Part shown: in pieces, positions 17,671 to 25,756 of the stretch
Layout of the letters: each line of letters begins with the position of its first letter
Position numbering within the stretch: position 1 is the first letter of the stretch
Assembly (NCBI RefSeq): GCF_003481705.1
Contig: NZ_QULN01000001.1
Location: 372,001 to 436,000 of the forward strand
DNA from: Butyricicoccus sp. OM04-18BH
GTDB taxonomy: Bacteria; Bacillota; Clostridia; Oscillospirales; Butyricicoccaceae
Length of the DNA stretch: 64,000 nt
Direction: 5' to 3'
Translations under genes and position numbers: made by a program
The notes under the pieces: model-generated
Database searches by the model: none
What the model was told of the DNA's origin: nothing
What the model saw: only the letters and a program-made list of their open reading frames with translations

Positions 17671-18690
17671 TTGGAACAGGACGCTATCGTTCGCATCCGA
17701 AGTCTCAACAAAACATTCACCGGCAGAGCCGGCAAGGTCACGGCGCTCGACGGCATCGACCTCGACATCCGCCGCGGCGAAATTTTCGGCATCATCGGTC
17801 TGTCCGGTGCAGGCAAATCCACGCTCGTGCGCTGCATCAACTTTCTCGAAAAGCCGACCGCAGGCACCGTCACCGTGGACGGTCAGGAGCTCGGCAGTCT
17901 CTTGAAAAAGCAGCTGCTCGAGGCGCGCCGCTCGATGGGCATGATCTTTCAGCAGTTCAACCTGCTCCAGCAGCGCACCGCGCTCCAGAATATCTGCTTC
18001 CCGCTCGAGATCGCGGGAACGAGCAAGGCGGACGCAGAAAAGCGCGCGAAGGAGCTGCTCGAGATCGTCGGTCTCTCCGACCGCGCGGGCAACTATCCGT
18101 CTCAGCTCTCCGGCGGTCAGCAGCAGCGCGTCGCCATCGCCCGTGCGCTCGCGACCAGTCCGAAGATCCTGCTTTGCGACGAGGCGACCAGCGCGCTCGA
18201 CCCGACGACCACCCGCTCCATCCTCGCCCTGCTCAAGGAGATCAACAGGACCCTCGGCATCACCATCATCGTCATCACCCACGAGATGGCGGTCATCGAG
18301 GAGATCTGCCAGCGCGTCGCCATCATCGACTCCAGCCGCATCGCTGAGGTCGGCGCGGTAGACGACGTTTTCACCCGTCCGCAGTCCGCCATGGCAAAGC
18401 AGCTCATCTATCCGGACGGAAAGCGCCGCGCCCTCGCGACCGGAAAGCGCTACTGCCGCATCGTATTCGACGGCAATTCCTCGTTCGAGCCGATCGTCTC
18501 CAATATGGTGCTCGAGTGCAAGGCGCCGGTCAACATCATGTTCGCGGACACCAAGAACATCGACGGAAAGGCCTACGGTCAGATGATCCTGCAACTGCCC
18601 GAGGACGAGCGCGCCGCCAAGCGCGCCCTTGCCTATCTGGAAACGCAGAACGTACACACGGAGGAGGTAGACGCAAATGCTGCCGTTTAA
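17671..18690 (+). CDS. metN: D/L-methionine ABC transporter ATP-binding protein MetN
   Basis: MetN is the ATPase of the MetNIQ methionine importer. The 339 residues have the Walker A GLSGAGKSTLVRC, the Q-loop FQQFNLLQQRT, the signature LSGGQQQRVAIARAL, Walker B ILLCDEATSALDP and the switch histidine in VITHEM. After residue 240 comes the C2/NIL domain (FDGNSSFEPIVSNMVLECKAPVNIMFADTKNIDGKAYGQMILQLP), which binds methionine for trans-inhibition in characterised homologues. I choose the TTG at 17671, seven bases after AGGAGG, because the in-frame ATG at 17665 is too close to that site. It overlaps metI by 14 bases. Confidence 0.93.
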   Translation: MEQDAIVRIRSLNKTFTGRAGKVTALDGIDLDIRRGEIFGIIGLSGAGKSTLVRCINFLEKPTAGTVTVDGQELGSLLKKQLLEARRSMGMIFQQFNLLQQRTALQNICFPLEIAGTSKADAEKRAKELLEIVGLSDRAGNYPSQLSGGQQQRVAIARALATSPKILLCDEATSALDPTTTRSILALLKEINRTLGITIIVITHEMAVIEEICQRVAIIDSSRIAEVGAVDDVFTRPQSAMAKQLIYPDGKRRALATGKRYCRIVFDGNSSFEPIVSNMVLECKAPVNIMFADTKNIDGKAYGQMILQLPEDERAAKRALAYLETQNVHTEEVDANAAV

Positions 18691-19330
18691 TGTCTGGGCG
18701 CAGAGCCTTTGGGAGACCCTTTACATGGTCATCCTGTCCACCGCCATCTCTTATCTGATCGGCCTGCCGCTCGGTCTGACGCTCGTCGTGACCGACAAGA
18801 ACGGCATCCGCCCGATGCCCGTGCTGAACACCGTTCTCGGCATCGTCACCAATATCCTGCGCTCGATCCCGTTCCTGATCCTCGCGGTCATGATCACCCC
18901 GATCACGCGCGCCATCGTCGGCAAGGCCATCGGCACCACCGCGATGGTCGTTCCGCTGACGTTCGCCGCCGCGCCCTATGTCGCGCGCATGGTCGAATCC
19001 TCCATCAAGGAGGTCCCGTTCGGCGTCATCGAGGCGGCGCAGTCCATGGGTGCAAGTCCGTGGCAGATCGTCTGGAAGGTGCTCGTCCCCGAGGCGAAGC
19101 CCTCCCTCATGGTCGGCGGCGCGATCTCCATCGTCACCATCCTCGGCTACTCCGCGATGGCCGGCTTCATCGGCGGCGGCGGTCTGGGCACGGTAGCCGT
19201 CAACTACGGCTACAACCGCTACAACTTCCCTATCATGCTCATCGCCGTCATCATCATCGTTGTCGTCGTGCAGATCTTCCAGGAGGTCGGCATGCGCCTT
19301 GCGCATCATCTGGACAAGCGCAATCGTTAA
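18677..19330 (+). CDS. metI: Methionine ABC transporter permease MetI
   Basis: MetI is the membrane permease of the methionine importer. The 217 residues hold five hydrophobic segments and the EAA-loop motif EAAQSMGASPWQIVWKVLVPEAKPS that docks onto MetN. Sequence such as TNILRSIPFLILAVMITPITRAIVGKAIGTTAMVVPLTFAAAPYVARMVES is characteristic of MetI. It overlaps the end of metN, indicating translational coupling. Confidence 0.95.
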   Translation: MLPFNVWAQSLWETLYMVILSTAISYLIGLPLGLTLVVTDKNGIRPMPVLNTVLGIVTNILRSIPFLILAVMITPITRAIVGKAIGTTAMVVPLTFAAAPYVARMVESSIKEVPFGVIEAAQSMGASPWQIVWKVLVPEAKPSLMVGGAISIVTILGYSAMAGFIGGGGLGTVAVNYGYNRYNFPIMLIAVIIIVVVVQIFQEVGMRLAHHLDKRNR

Positions 19331-19380
19331 TTCTGTTATCATAAAAATTATGATATATATCTGAAAAGGAGCGAATTTCC

Positions 19381-20229
19381 ATGAAAAAATCCATTGCAGC
19401 AATTCTTGCAGGCGCACTGTGCCTGTCCGCTCTGACCGCCTGCGGCGGCAGCACGTCCTCCTCTGACAGCAGCGCAGCGGCAAACACCGGCGACTCCGAC
19501 AAGGTCATCACCGTCGGCGCTACCCCGACCCCGCACGCCGAGATCCTGAACGCGGCCAAGGACGCGCTCGAGGCTGAGGGCTACACCCTCAAGGTCGTTG
19601 AGTTCACCGACTACGTTCAGCCGAACACCGCGCTGGTAGACGGCGATCTGGACGCAAACTACTTCCAGCACACCCCGTACCTCAACAACTTCAACAAGGA
19701 GAACGGCACCGATCTGGCCGCAGCGTTCGATATGCACTACGAGCCGTTCGGCATCTACGCCGGCAAAACCGCATCCATCGAGGAGCTTGCGGACGGCGCT
19801 TCCGTCGCCATCCCGAACGACGGCTCCAACGAGACCCGCGCGCTGCTCCTGCTTCAGGACGCAGGCCTCATCAAGCTGAAGGACGGCATCGACCCGACCT
19901 CCGACGCGACCAAGCTCGACATCACCGAGAACCCGAAGAACCTCGACATTCAGGAGATCGCCGCAGAGCAGCTGCCGCGTTCGCTCGCTGACGTCGACCT
20001 CGCAGTCATCAACGGCAACTACGCACTTCAGGCTGACCTGAACGCTGCCGAGGACTCCCTCATCACCGAGAATCCGGACTACGCAAAGGTTTATGTAAAC
20101 GTTGTTGCCTGCCGCAGCGGCGAGGAGAACAGCGACAAGATCCAGGCTCTTAAAAAGGCAATGCAGAGCGACGACGTCAAGAAGTACGTCGACGAGACCT
20201 ACAAGGGCGCAGTTGTAACTGTATTCTAA
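19381..20229 (+). CDS. metQ: Methionine-binding lipoprotein MetQ
   Basis: MetQ captures methionine outside the cell for MetNI. The 282 residues begin with a lipoprotein signal (KKSIAAILAGALCLSALTACGG, with lipobox LTAC) and a Ser/Asp-rich linker. The NLPA family core follows: VGATPTPHAEILNAAKDALEAEGYTLKVVEFTDYVQPNTALVDGDLDANYFQHTPYLNNFN and VAIPNDGSNETRALLLLQDAGLIKLKDG. AAAAGGAG precedes the start. It closes the operon. Confidence 0.95.
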   Translation: MKKSIAAILAGALCLSALTACGGSTSSSDSSAAANTGDSDKVITVGATPTPHAEILNAAKDALEAEGYTLKVVEFTDYVQPNTALVDGDLDANYFQHTPYLNNFNKENGTDLAAAFDMHYEPFGIYAGKTASIEELADGASVAIPNDGSNETRALLLLQDAGLIKLKDGIDPTSDATKLDITENPKNLDIQEIAAEQLPRSLADVDLAVINGNYALQADLNAAEDSLITENPDYAKVYVNVVACRSGEENSDKIQALKKAMQSDDVKKYVDETYKGAVVTVF

Positions 20230-20250
20230 ACACACAGCAGAAATCATTTC

Positions 20251-20286
20251 AGCAGGCAGAGCTCACGCTCTGCCTGCTTTGTTTTC
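20251..20286 (+). terminator. Terminator of metNIQ
   Basis: AGCAGGCAGAGC and GCTCTGCCTGCT pair around TCAC, followed by TTGTTTT. Confidence 0.9.
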
Positions 20287-20295
20287 CGAAAATGC

Positions 20296-20324
20296 TTGCA
20301 CCAGCGGACAGTATGAGCTAAGAT
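20296..20324 (+). promoter_or_regulatory. Promoter of the Myb-like protein gene
   Basis: TTGCAC (20296-20301), 17 bases, TAAGAT (20319-20324), 35 bases before the start codon. Confidence 0.45.
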
Positions 20325-20359
20325 AAAGATATTATCCTTGTAATTTACGGAGGCACAGC

Positions 20360-21196
20360 ATGACCGAACTCGATATGATACGCCGCGCACAAATGTATAT
20401 GGAAAAGCTGTCGCATGGCATCAATCCGCTCGACGGAACGCCGGTCGCAGCCGGCGACCTCATCCGGAACGGCCGTATGTCGCGCTGCTTTGCCTTTGTC
20501 GCGGAGGTACTCGACAAGGTCGTGACGAACAGTGCGCCGCACGCCGAAAAACCGCAGCCTGCCGCGCCGAAAAACACGCCTGCGGCTCCTGCGCAGAACG
20601 GGCCGCGCAGCCTGCCGCCCGAGCTCGCCGCCATGCTCCGCCCTGCCTCCTCCATCAAGCCTGCGCCCCGCACCAAAGCCGCCCCTGCCGGCGGGAGCGA
20701 GGCGAAGCACCGGCTGCCGCCGGCCGTACCCTATAACCGCCGCGCGGATTTCGCCTATTCCGACCGACCGCTTCCCGTAGAGGAGGTCGTGCAGCGCATT
20801 CACGCCCTCGAACCCGAGAACACAGAGCCGCTTTCCGTCTCGCCCCTGCTCGACTGGCTGACTGACGCCGGTCTGCTCGCGTGGATGCCGGACAGCCGCG
20901 GCGAGTACGCCTACCTGCCGACACAGAGCGGCGGCGAGGTCGGTATTCTGGTCGAACCCGGCGCCGGAGCCGTGCTTTACACGCTCTCCGCGCAGCATTT
21001 TATCATGGATGCGCTCGACGACATTCTGGACGAGGCCGCCCGTCAGCTTGTGCTGCGCCATACACCATGGACGCCCGAGGAGGACGCACGTCTTGCGCAG
21101 CTGCGCCGCGAGGGACAACACCCCGAGGAGATCGCAGAAACGCTCGCTCGTCCGGCCTCCGCCGTTCGGCAGCGCCTGCTCGAGCGCGGTATTTAA
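20360..21196 (+). CDS. Uncharacterised protein with Myb/SANT-like C-terminus
   Basis: The 278-residue protein has three parts. Residues 1-55 (TELDMIRRAQMYMEKLSHGINPLDGTPVAAGDLIRNGRMSRCFAFVAEVLDKVV) resemble a small helical domain I have seen in uncharacterised clostridial proteins but cannot name. Residues 60-125 are a Pro/Ala-rich linker. The C-terminal half contains a winged-helix-like stretch (LDWLTDAGLLAWMPDSRGEYAYLPTQSG) and ends with WTPEEDARLAQLRREGQHPEEIAETLARPASAVRQRLLERG, a Myb/SANT-like helix-turn-helix pattern. A nucleic-acid-binding role is inference. GGAGG precedes the start; its TAA stop is the first three bases of a MITE-like element. Confidence 0.7.
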   Translation: MTELDMIRRAQMYMEKLSHGINPLDGTPVAAGDLIRNGRMSRCFAFVAEVLDKVVTNSAPHAEKPQPAAPKNTPAAPAQNGPRSLPPELAAMLRPASSIKPAPRTKAAPAGGSEAKHRLPPAVPYNRRADFAYSDRPLPVEEVVQRIHALEPENTEPLSVSPLLDWLTDAGLLAWMPDSRGEYAYLPTQSGGEVGILVEPGAGAVLYTLSAQHFIMDALDDILDEAARQLVLRHTPWTPEEDARLAQLRREGQHPEEIAETLARPASAVRQRLLERGI

Positions 21197-21362
21197 GGCA
21201 ATACCGTACAATTGAACAAGAGCGATTTGCGAGCAAATTTTGCGTACTGACGAGGCGCGGTTTTGCGGTAATACTTGATGTATTACCGTGAAATCGAAAC
21301 GAAGTCAGGGCACAAAATTTCCGCAAAGCGCCGCAGCTTTCATTGTGCGGTGTTGCCTTAAG
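21193..21362. mobile_element. MITE-like element, full copy
   Basis: About 170 bases run from TTAAGGCAATACCGTACAAT to ATTGTGCGGTGTTGCCTTAA, imperfect terminal inverted repeats of some 20 bases. Inside are a shorter palindrome (GGTAATACTTGATGTATTACC, split here as GGTAATAC and GTATTACC arms) and no coding frame. Shorter relatives lie at 14356, 30738 and 49101. The left-end TAA is the stop codon of the preceding gene. No transposase for it is present in the window. Confidence 0.75.
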
Positions 21363-21370
21363 GAAATAAT

Positions 21371-21413
21371 CAGGACCTGTAAACGGAGAAATCCGCATTA
21401 CAGGTCCTTTTTT
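21371..21413 (+). terminator. Terminator after the Myb-like gene and MITE
   Basis: GGACCTGTAA and TTACAGGTCC pair across about 15 bases, followed by TTTTTT. Confidence 0.8.
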
Positions 21414-21590
21414 CTGCATATTCTGACTCGCGCGGCGGACATCGTTCTGCACTCTCTATCCTGTACGCCCCATGCGTCCGCCGCAGTCAGCCTGTGCTTT
21501 CTACCGATAAGACGATTGAGGGACACAGAAGGTAACAGAAAATTCCGGAAAATGCTGCACAAATTTCAGCTTGCTGTTTTGTGTATTTTT

Positions 21591-21690
21591 TCAAGCAGGC
21601 TGTAGGTAATACCCGATGCCGCTCTCCGCCCGGATGACGGCCTGCGAGCCGACCTCACGCAGCCGACGCCGCAGGCGGTGCGCCGGCCTC
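21591..21690 (-). pseudogene. C-terminal remnant of an OmpR-type response regulator
   Basis: On the minus strand a frame ending at a TGA (21591-21593) reads HRLRRRLREVGSQAVIRA, then ESGIGYYLQPA. This resembles the last helix and wing of an OmpR/PhoB DNA-binding domain (..LRRKL.....I.TV.GIGY.L). Nothing upstream continues the domain, so it would be a decayed fragment. The remainder of 21414-21790 shows no gene. Confidence 0.4.
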
Positions 21691-21792
21691 TGCCGGAAAG
21701 AAAGGCAGACGAAAAAAGCTGAAAAAGCTGGTCATGATCGCGGCGGTGGCCGCATCCGCATCATCACCGCGCAGGCAAAGTAAAAATCACGC

Positions 21793-21828
21793 AAAAAGGC
21801 TCCACCCGTTTCTTGGATGGAGCCTTTG
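21793..21828. terminator. Bidirectional terminator
   Basis: AAAGGCTCCACCC and GGATGGAGCCTTT pair across GTTTCTT, with an A-run on the left that becomes a U-run for minus-strand transcription of the XRE-cupin gene. Another hairpin, CACAGGCT..AGCCTGTG, lies at 21849-21872. Confidence 0.75.
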
Positions 21829-21873
21829 GCTTTCTCACAGGTTTTATCCACAGGCTGTTGATAAAGCCTGTGT

Positions 21874-22428
21874 TTATTTGTAGTCGAGGAAGAAGCAGAA
21901 GCAGCTGGCGCGCTCTCTGCCCTCGTTGCGGTAGATATGCGGCTGATCGGTCTCGAATTTGAACGCCTCCTGCCGCCCGATGCGCTGCACATGGCCGCGG
22001 CACTCCACGGTCAGCTCGCCGTCCGTAACGGTCAGATATTCGCGCGTGTTTTCGCCGTGTGCGCCGCTCATGTACACGCCGCCCGGCTCGACGTCGATGC
22101 GGTAGATCTCGACCAGCCGGGTATCCTCATACGGAAAGCAGGTCCAGACACGGTACTGCCCCTCGATCTCCTTGGTCGGGACGAGCGTTTCCGGCTTCAC
22201 CAGGCAGAAATCCTCCCTCGGAGTCTCGATCAGGCGCTGAAACTCGATGCGCAGACCGCTCGTGATCTTGCCGAGCACACCGAGGGACGGGTTTGCCGTG
22301 CCCTTTTCGATCTGTGCGAGCATACTCTTGCTCACGCCGGTCTGCTCGGCCGCCTGCTCCAGACTCATCGACTTGGACTGGCGGATGCGTCTTAAATTGA
22401 TCGAAATATTATGGGACAGATAATCCAT
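21874..22428 (-). CDS. XRE family regulator with cupin domain
   Basis: This 184-residue regulator joins an N-terminal helix-turn-helix (ISINLRRIRQSKSMSLEQAAEQTGVSKSMLAQIEKGTANPSLGVLGKI, residues 7-55) to a C-terminal cupin barrel (VEPGGVYMSGAHGENTREYLTVTDGELTV...FKFETDQPHIYRNEG), which probably senses a small ligand. Such proteins often control adjacent transport or catabolic genes. Here an Fe-alcohol dehydrogenase and an amino acid permease lie next to it on the same strand, so it probably regulates those; that link is inference from position. Confidence 0.88.
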   Translation of the reverse strand: MDYLSHNISINLRRIRQSKSMSLEQAAEQTGVSKSMLAQIEKGTANPSLGVLGKITSGLRIEFQRLIETPREDFCLVKPETLVPTKEIEGQYRVWTCFPYEDTRLVEIYRIDVEPGGVYMSGAHGENTREYLTVTDGELTVECRGHVQRIGRQEAFKFETDQPHIYRNEGRERASCFCFFLDYK

Positions 22429-22464
22429 GTCATTTTCTCCGTTTCCGTGCGCCGGAGGTGCGGT

Positions 22465-23649
22465 TTAGAGCGCTCTCCGGTACAGCACTTCAATATCGCT
22501 CTGGCGAGAGGCGCGCGGATTGACCGCGATGTTGCCGCTCTTCATGGCGTCCGCCGCCATCGCCTCGATCTTCTCCTCGATCGCCTCGCGGCTGACCGGG
22601 CCGTTCCGGCTCGCGTTGTTCACCGCCTCGACGATGCCGTTCGGGATGCCGATCTCCCCGCACAGCTCGCGGATCGCACCCGGCAGCAGCCCCGGCTCAA
22701 ATTCGCCCGCGTCCACCTTGAAGGGGCTGATGTAATTGAAGATCTTGAAGTAGCGGCCGTGGTCGGCGAGCGCGTTGTACTCCGCGATGACCGGCAGCAG
22801 GACCGCATTTGCCACGCCGTGCGGTACGTCGAAGTACGCGCTGATCGGGTGGCTCATCGCGTGGACATTGCCCAGACGGGCGAACGAGAACGCGATCCCG
22901 GCGAACAGCGAGCCGACGATCATATTCTCGGCCGCCTCGATGTCCTCGCGGCACGCGACAAAACGGCGGATGTTGCCGCCGAGCAGCTCCATCGCCTTTT
23001 CCGCCATCGCGTCCGAGAACGGCGACGCCGCGCGGGAAACATAGGCCTCCTCCGCATGGATGAAGGCGTCGATGCCGCAGGCCGCTGCGACGCTCGCCGG
23101 CGCCGAGGTCAGCAGCTCCGCGTCCAGAATGGCGCAGGCCGGCAGCAGCTCATAGCTGAATACGGTCAGCTTGTAGTCGCGCCTGTGGTCGGTGATGACC
23201 GAGAACGCCGTGACCTCCGAGCCGGTGCCTGCCGTGGTCGGGATGGCGATGAGCGGCACGATCTTGCCCGGGACCTTGTGCGCGCCCTCATATTCCTCGA
23301 TCCTGCCGCCGTATTTGACGACAACGCCGACCGCCTTTGCAACATCCATCGGCGAGCCGCCGCCGAAGGCCACGATAAAATCCGCGCCCGACGCCTTGTA
23401 GGCCGCCGCCGCCTTTTCGACCGTATCCGTAGACGGATTGCCCTCGGTCTCGGTGAAGGCGTCGACCGCAAAGCCTGCCGCCTTCAGCGAGTCAGAGACC
23501 TTGCCCACCAGACCCATCTTTGTCAGATGCGGGCCGGAAATGATAAATGCGTGCGAGCCGCCGAGCTGCTTTGCGGCCTCGGGCAGCTTCGCGAGAGAGC
23601 CGCGGCCCACCATGATATTTTGCGGAACGGAAAAGCTGAAATCGTTCAT
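22465..23649 (-). CDS. Iron-containing alcohol dehydrogenase
   Basis: The 394-residue product belongs to the Fe-ADH family of NAD(P)-dependent alcohol/aldehyde oxidoreductases. It shows the nucleotide-binding GGGSPMDVAKAVG, TTAGTGSEVTAFSVITD, and the metal-ligand region GNVHAMSHPISAYFDVPHGVANAVLLP with conserved histidines. The open frame extends far upstream, but the ATG at 23649 has GAGGAG nine bases before it and fits the family start (NDFSFSVPQNIMVGRGSLAKLPE). It lies between the permease and the regulator; the substrate cannot be assigned. Confidence 0.92.
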   Translation of the reverse strand: MNDFSFSVPQNIMVGRGSLAKLPEAAKQLGGSHAFIISGPHLTKMGLVGKVSDSLKAAGFAVDAFTETEGNPSTDTVEKAAAAYKASGADFIVAFGGGSPMDVAKAVGVVVKYGGRIEEYEGAHKVPGKIVPLIAIPTTAGTGSEVTAFSVITDHRRDYKLTVFSYELLPACAILDAELLTSAPASVAAACGIDAFIHAEEAYVSRAASPFSDAMAEKAMELLGGNIRRFVACREDIEAAENMIVGSLFAGIAFSFARLGNVHAMSHPISAYFDVPHGVANAVLLPVIAEYNALADHGRYFKIFNYISPFKVDAGEFEPGLLPGAIRELCGEIGIPNGIVEAVNNASRNGPVSREAIEEKIEAMAADAMKSGNIAVNPRASRQSDIEVLYRRAL

Positions 23650-23696
23650 AATAAACACTCCTCTGCAAAAATACGGGGTAATATGGGGATGATGAT

Positions 23697-23741
23697 GAAA
23701 AAACGCAGTGCCGGAGTGCAAAACAACCCGACACTGCGCTG
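23697..23741 (-). terminator. Terminator after the permease gene
   Basis: On the minus strand CGCAGTG-CGG and CCG-CACTGCG form a stem followed by TTTTTT. It separates the permease from the alcohol dehydrogenase, so the latter may have its own promoter or rely on read-through. Confidence 0.7.
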
Positions 23742-23783
23742 TTTTCTGTGAAAAACGGGGAATTGCCGGTTTCGCGGCACTCG

Positions 23784-25304
23784 TTATGCCAGCCGTGCCA
23801 GTACGCGGTCGATCGCGCCGTCGATGACCTTGTCCAGCTCGCGCTCGTCCGCCTCCGGGAGCAGCGTTGCTGCGTCCTCGTCCGAGATGAGCTGAACCAT
23901 GCTGCCGAAGGACTCTCTGTACTTGCTCTTGCAGATGGCGAAGAACACGACGCCAAGCGCGCTCCACGCCGCTACCATGCCCCATTCCGGCAGGATGAGC
24001 GTGCCGCCCGAGCCGGGGATACAGTACATGACGACCATGAAGCCGCTCATCAGCACCGCAACGCCGCCCATCAGACGGCCGGCCGGAACCTTGTACGGAC
24101 GCGGCATATCCGGCTGCTTTTTGCGCAGGATGAGGAAGGAGATCGCGACCATGCAGTAGGCGAGGCAGCAGCCGAAGTTGCCTGCATCGCAGATCCAGAC
24201 CATCATGACGCGGCCTGCGAACGGCGCGAGCATGGTGAGGATGCCGATGAGGATGAGCGCATTGATCGGAGTCTTGTGCTTGGGATGCAGCTTGGCGAAA
24301 ACGCGCGGGATCATGTAGGACTCCGCCATCGAGTAGATGGCGCGCGAGCCGCCGATCATGAACGAGTTCCACGAGGTGATGATGCCGCACATACCGCCGA
24401 CGATGATGACCTTGGCCATGACCGAGGTCTTGAAGGCGAGCGCCATCGCGTCCGCCGTGACCAGACCCGTGCCGGCCTGCGAAGCGGTGATCGTGCCCGA
24501 GTTCATGACCAGACCGACCGCAATGATGACGAATGCGTAGAACAGGACCGCGAGAACGACCGACAGGATGAGCATGCCGCCGATCTTTTTCGGCGGAACG
24601 TTGATCTCCTCCGCCGCCTGCGGGATAACGTCAAAGCCGATAAGGTAGAACGGAGAGATGACCGCGACCGAGAGGATGGACTTGACGATACCGCCGCCGC
24701 CGACCTCTGCGAACATCTGACCGTCCAGATTGTCCACCGTACCGTTGATGACCGATGCGACGATGAGCAGGATACCTGCGCCGCCGATAATGATGGTGAG
24801 GATGGTCTGGAGCTTGGCGGCCGTCTTTGCGCCCACGATGTTGATGAGCATGATGCCGAACGCAACAAGGATCGCCACGATCAGCCACGAAGCGTAAATG
24901 TCGAAGCCTGCGACCGTGTACAGGTATCCCTTGAGGAAGCCCGGCCACAGATAGGAGATGATGGTCGGGAACGCACACGCTTCAAAGCACGCAACGCCGA
25001 CATAGCCGAGAATGATCGCCCAGGTGCACACGAACGAGCCGGTCGGGCCCATCGCACGATGGCTCCAGACGTGCTCGCCGCCGCACTGCGGCATGGCCGC
25101 CGTCAGCTCTGCATAGGTCAGGCCGACGAAAAAGATCATGACGCCGCCGACCACAAAGCCGAGCGCCGCGCCGAGGACGCCGCCCTTCTGGATCCAGCCG
25201 CCCGAGGAGACGACCCAGCCCCAGCCGATCATTGCGCCGAACGCGATGACGAGGATGTCCCATGCGCTGAACACCTTGTTAAATTCGGATTGCTTCTTTT
25301 CCAT
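23784..25304 (-). CDS. APC superfamily amino acid permease
   Basis: The 506-residue protein has about twelve transmembrane helices, with the APC signature near the N-terminus (FSAWDILVIAFGAMIGWGWVVSSGGWIQKGG) and the usual LTYAELTAAMPQCGGEHVWSHRAMG motif in helix 2 and the first loop. The C-terminus carries about 60 charged cytoplasmic residues. It probably imports an amino acid or a related amine by proton or sodium coupling; specificity cannot be read. The upstream gene of this operon is a truncated remnant. Confidence 0.9.
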   Translation of the reverse strand: MEKKQSEFNKVFSAWDILVIAFGAMIGWGWVVSSGGWIQKGGVLGAALGFVVGGVMIFFVGLTYAELTAAMPQCGGEHVWSHRAMGPTGSFVCTWAIILGYVGVACFEACAFPTIISYLWPGFLKGYLYTVAGFDIYASWLIVAILVAFGIMLINIVGAKTAAKLQTILTIIIGGAGILLIVASVINGTVDNLDGQMFAEVGGGGIVKSILSVAVISPFYLIGFDVIPQAAEEINVPPKKIGGMLILSVVLAVLFYAFVIIAVGLVMNSGTITASQAGTGLVTADAMALAFKTSVMAKVIIVGGMCGIITSWNSFMIGGSRAIYSMAESYMIPRVFAKLHPKHKTPINALILIGILTMLAPFAGRVMMVWICDAGNFGCCLAYCMVAISFLILRKKQPDMPRPYKVPAGRLMGGVAVLMSGFMVVMYCIPGSGGTLILPEWGMVAAWSALGVVFFAICKSKYRESFGSMVQLISDEDAATLLPEADERELDKVIDGAIDRVLARLA

Positions 25305-25319
25305 GATGCTCTGCCCTCC

Positions 25320-25421
25320 TCAGCTGTTGAATACCTTGCACGCGACCTCTTCGATGAGCGACGCCGTACCGTCCGGCCCGAGCAGGCTGCTGTCGATGAG
25401 CATATCGCGGTTGATTGCGCA
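25320..25421 (-). pseudogene. 3' end of a cytidylate-kinase-like gene
   Basis: A minus-strand frame ending 15 bases before the permease start encodes 33 residues: CAINRDMLIDSSLLGPDG, then TASLIEEVACKVFNS. This resembles the ending of cytidylate-kinase-like proteins (..YDLCIDSSLLG..G...LI..). Homology stops abruptly near 25421, where sequence of a tyrosine recombinase begins on the other strand. It looks like a gene cut by integration or deletion. The family call rests on memory of the C-terminal pattern. Confidence 0.45.
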
Positions 25422-25569
25422 CGGCATTGATGTGGTGACGGTCGCCAATATACTGGGCCACAGTCAGGTCAGCACGACGGATAATATTTACGCGCATATT
25501 ATCGAGGCCGAGCGCACCAAGGCCAGCGAATGCCTTGCTGATGTGATTTTGCGCAGAAAGCAGGGGTAA
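25411..25569 (+). pseudogene. C-terminal fragment of a tyrosine recombinase/integrase
   Basis: The frame reads LIAHGIDVVTVANILGHS, then QVSTTDNIYAHIIEAERTK: the box II motif of phage-type integrases with the LGH histidine and the nucleophilic tyrosine (NIY). The N-terminal domains and the upstream catalytic Arg are missing. It begins where the kinase-like remnant ends, marking one edge of a degraded mobile element that now carries dinD and a small gene. Confidence 0.75.
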
Positions 25570-25615
25570 CAGCCTCGGACGGTAAGGCGAGGTAGTTGCT
25601 CAAAAACATGGAAAA

Positions 25616-25656
25616 CTGCCGAAACCTGTCTGAAACAGGACGGTTTCGGCGATTTC
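25616..25656 (+). terminator. Hairpin after the integrase fragment
   Basis: GCCGAAACC and GGTTTCGGC pair around CTGTC..GACAG-like sequence, followed by a weak GATTTCTTT tract. Confidence 0.5.
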
Positions 25657-25662
25657 TTTGGC

Positions 25663-25691
25663 TTGATGAAACTCACTTTGAATAATATAAT
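25663..25691 (+). promoter_or_regulatory. Promoter of dinD
   Basis: TTGATG (25663-25668), 17 bases, TATAAT (25686-25691). I see no clear Firmicute-type LexA box (CGAAC-N4-GTTCG) overlapping it. Confidence 0.6.
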
Positions 25692-25756
25692 GTAAATATA
25701 AGAGGAATCTCAGATAAGGCGAAAAAGCTGATACTGAATACACTGGAGGATGGATA

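Noticed and set aside
21844..21852. DnaA box and possible origin (TTATCCACA), with another reversed at 53621-53629
   Set aside because: Single isolated boxes with no cluster, AT-rich unwinding region or dnaA/dnaN nearby.
25692..25756. LexA/SOS box before dinD
   Set aside because: No CGAAC-N4-GTTCG or close match is visible near the promoter.
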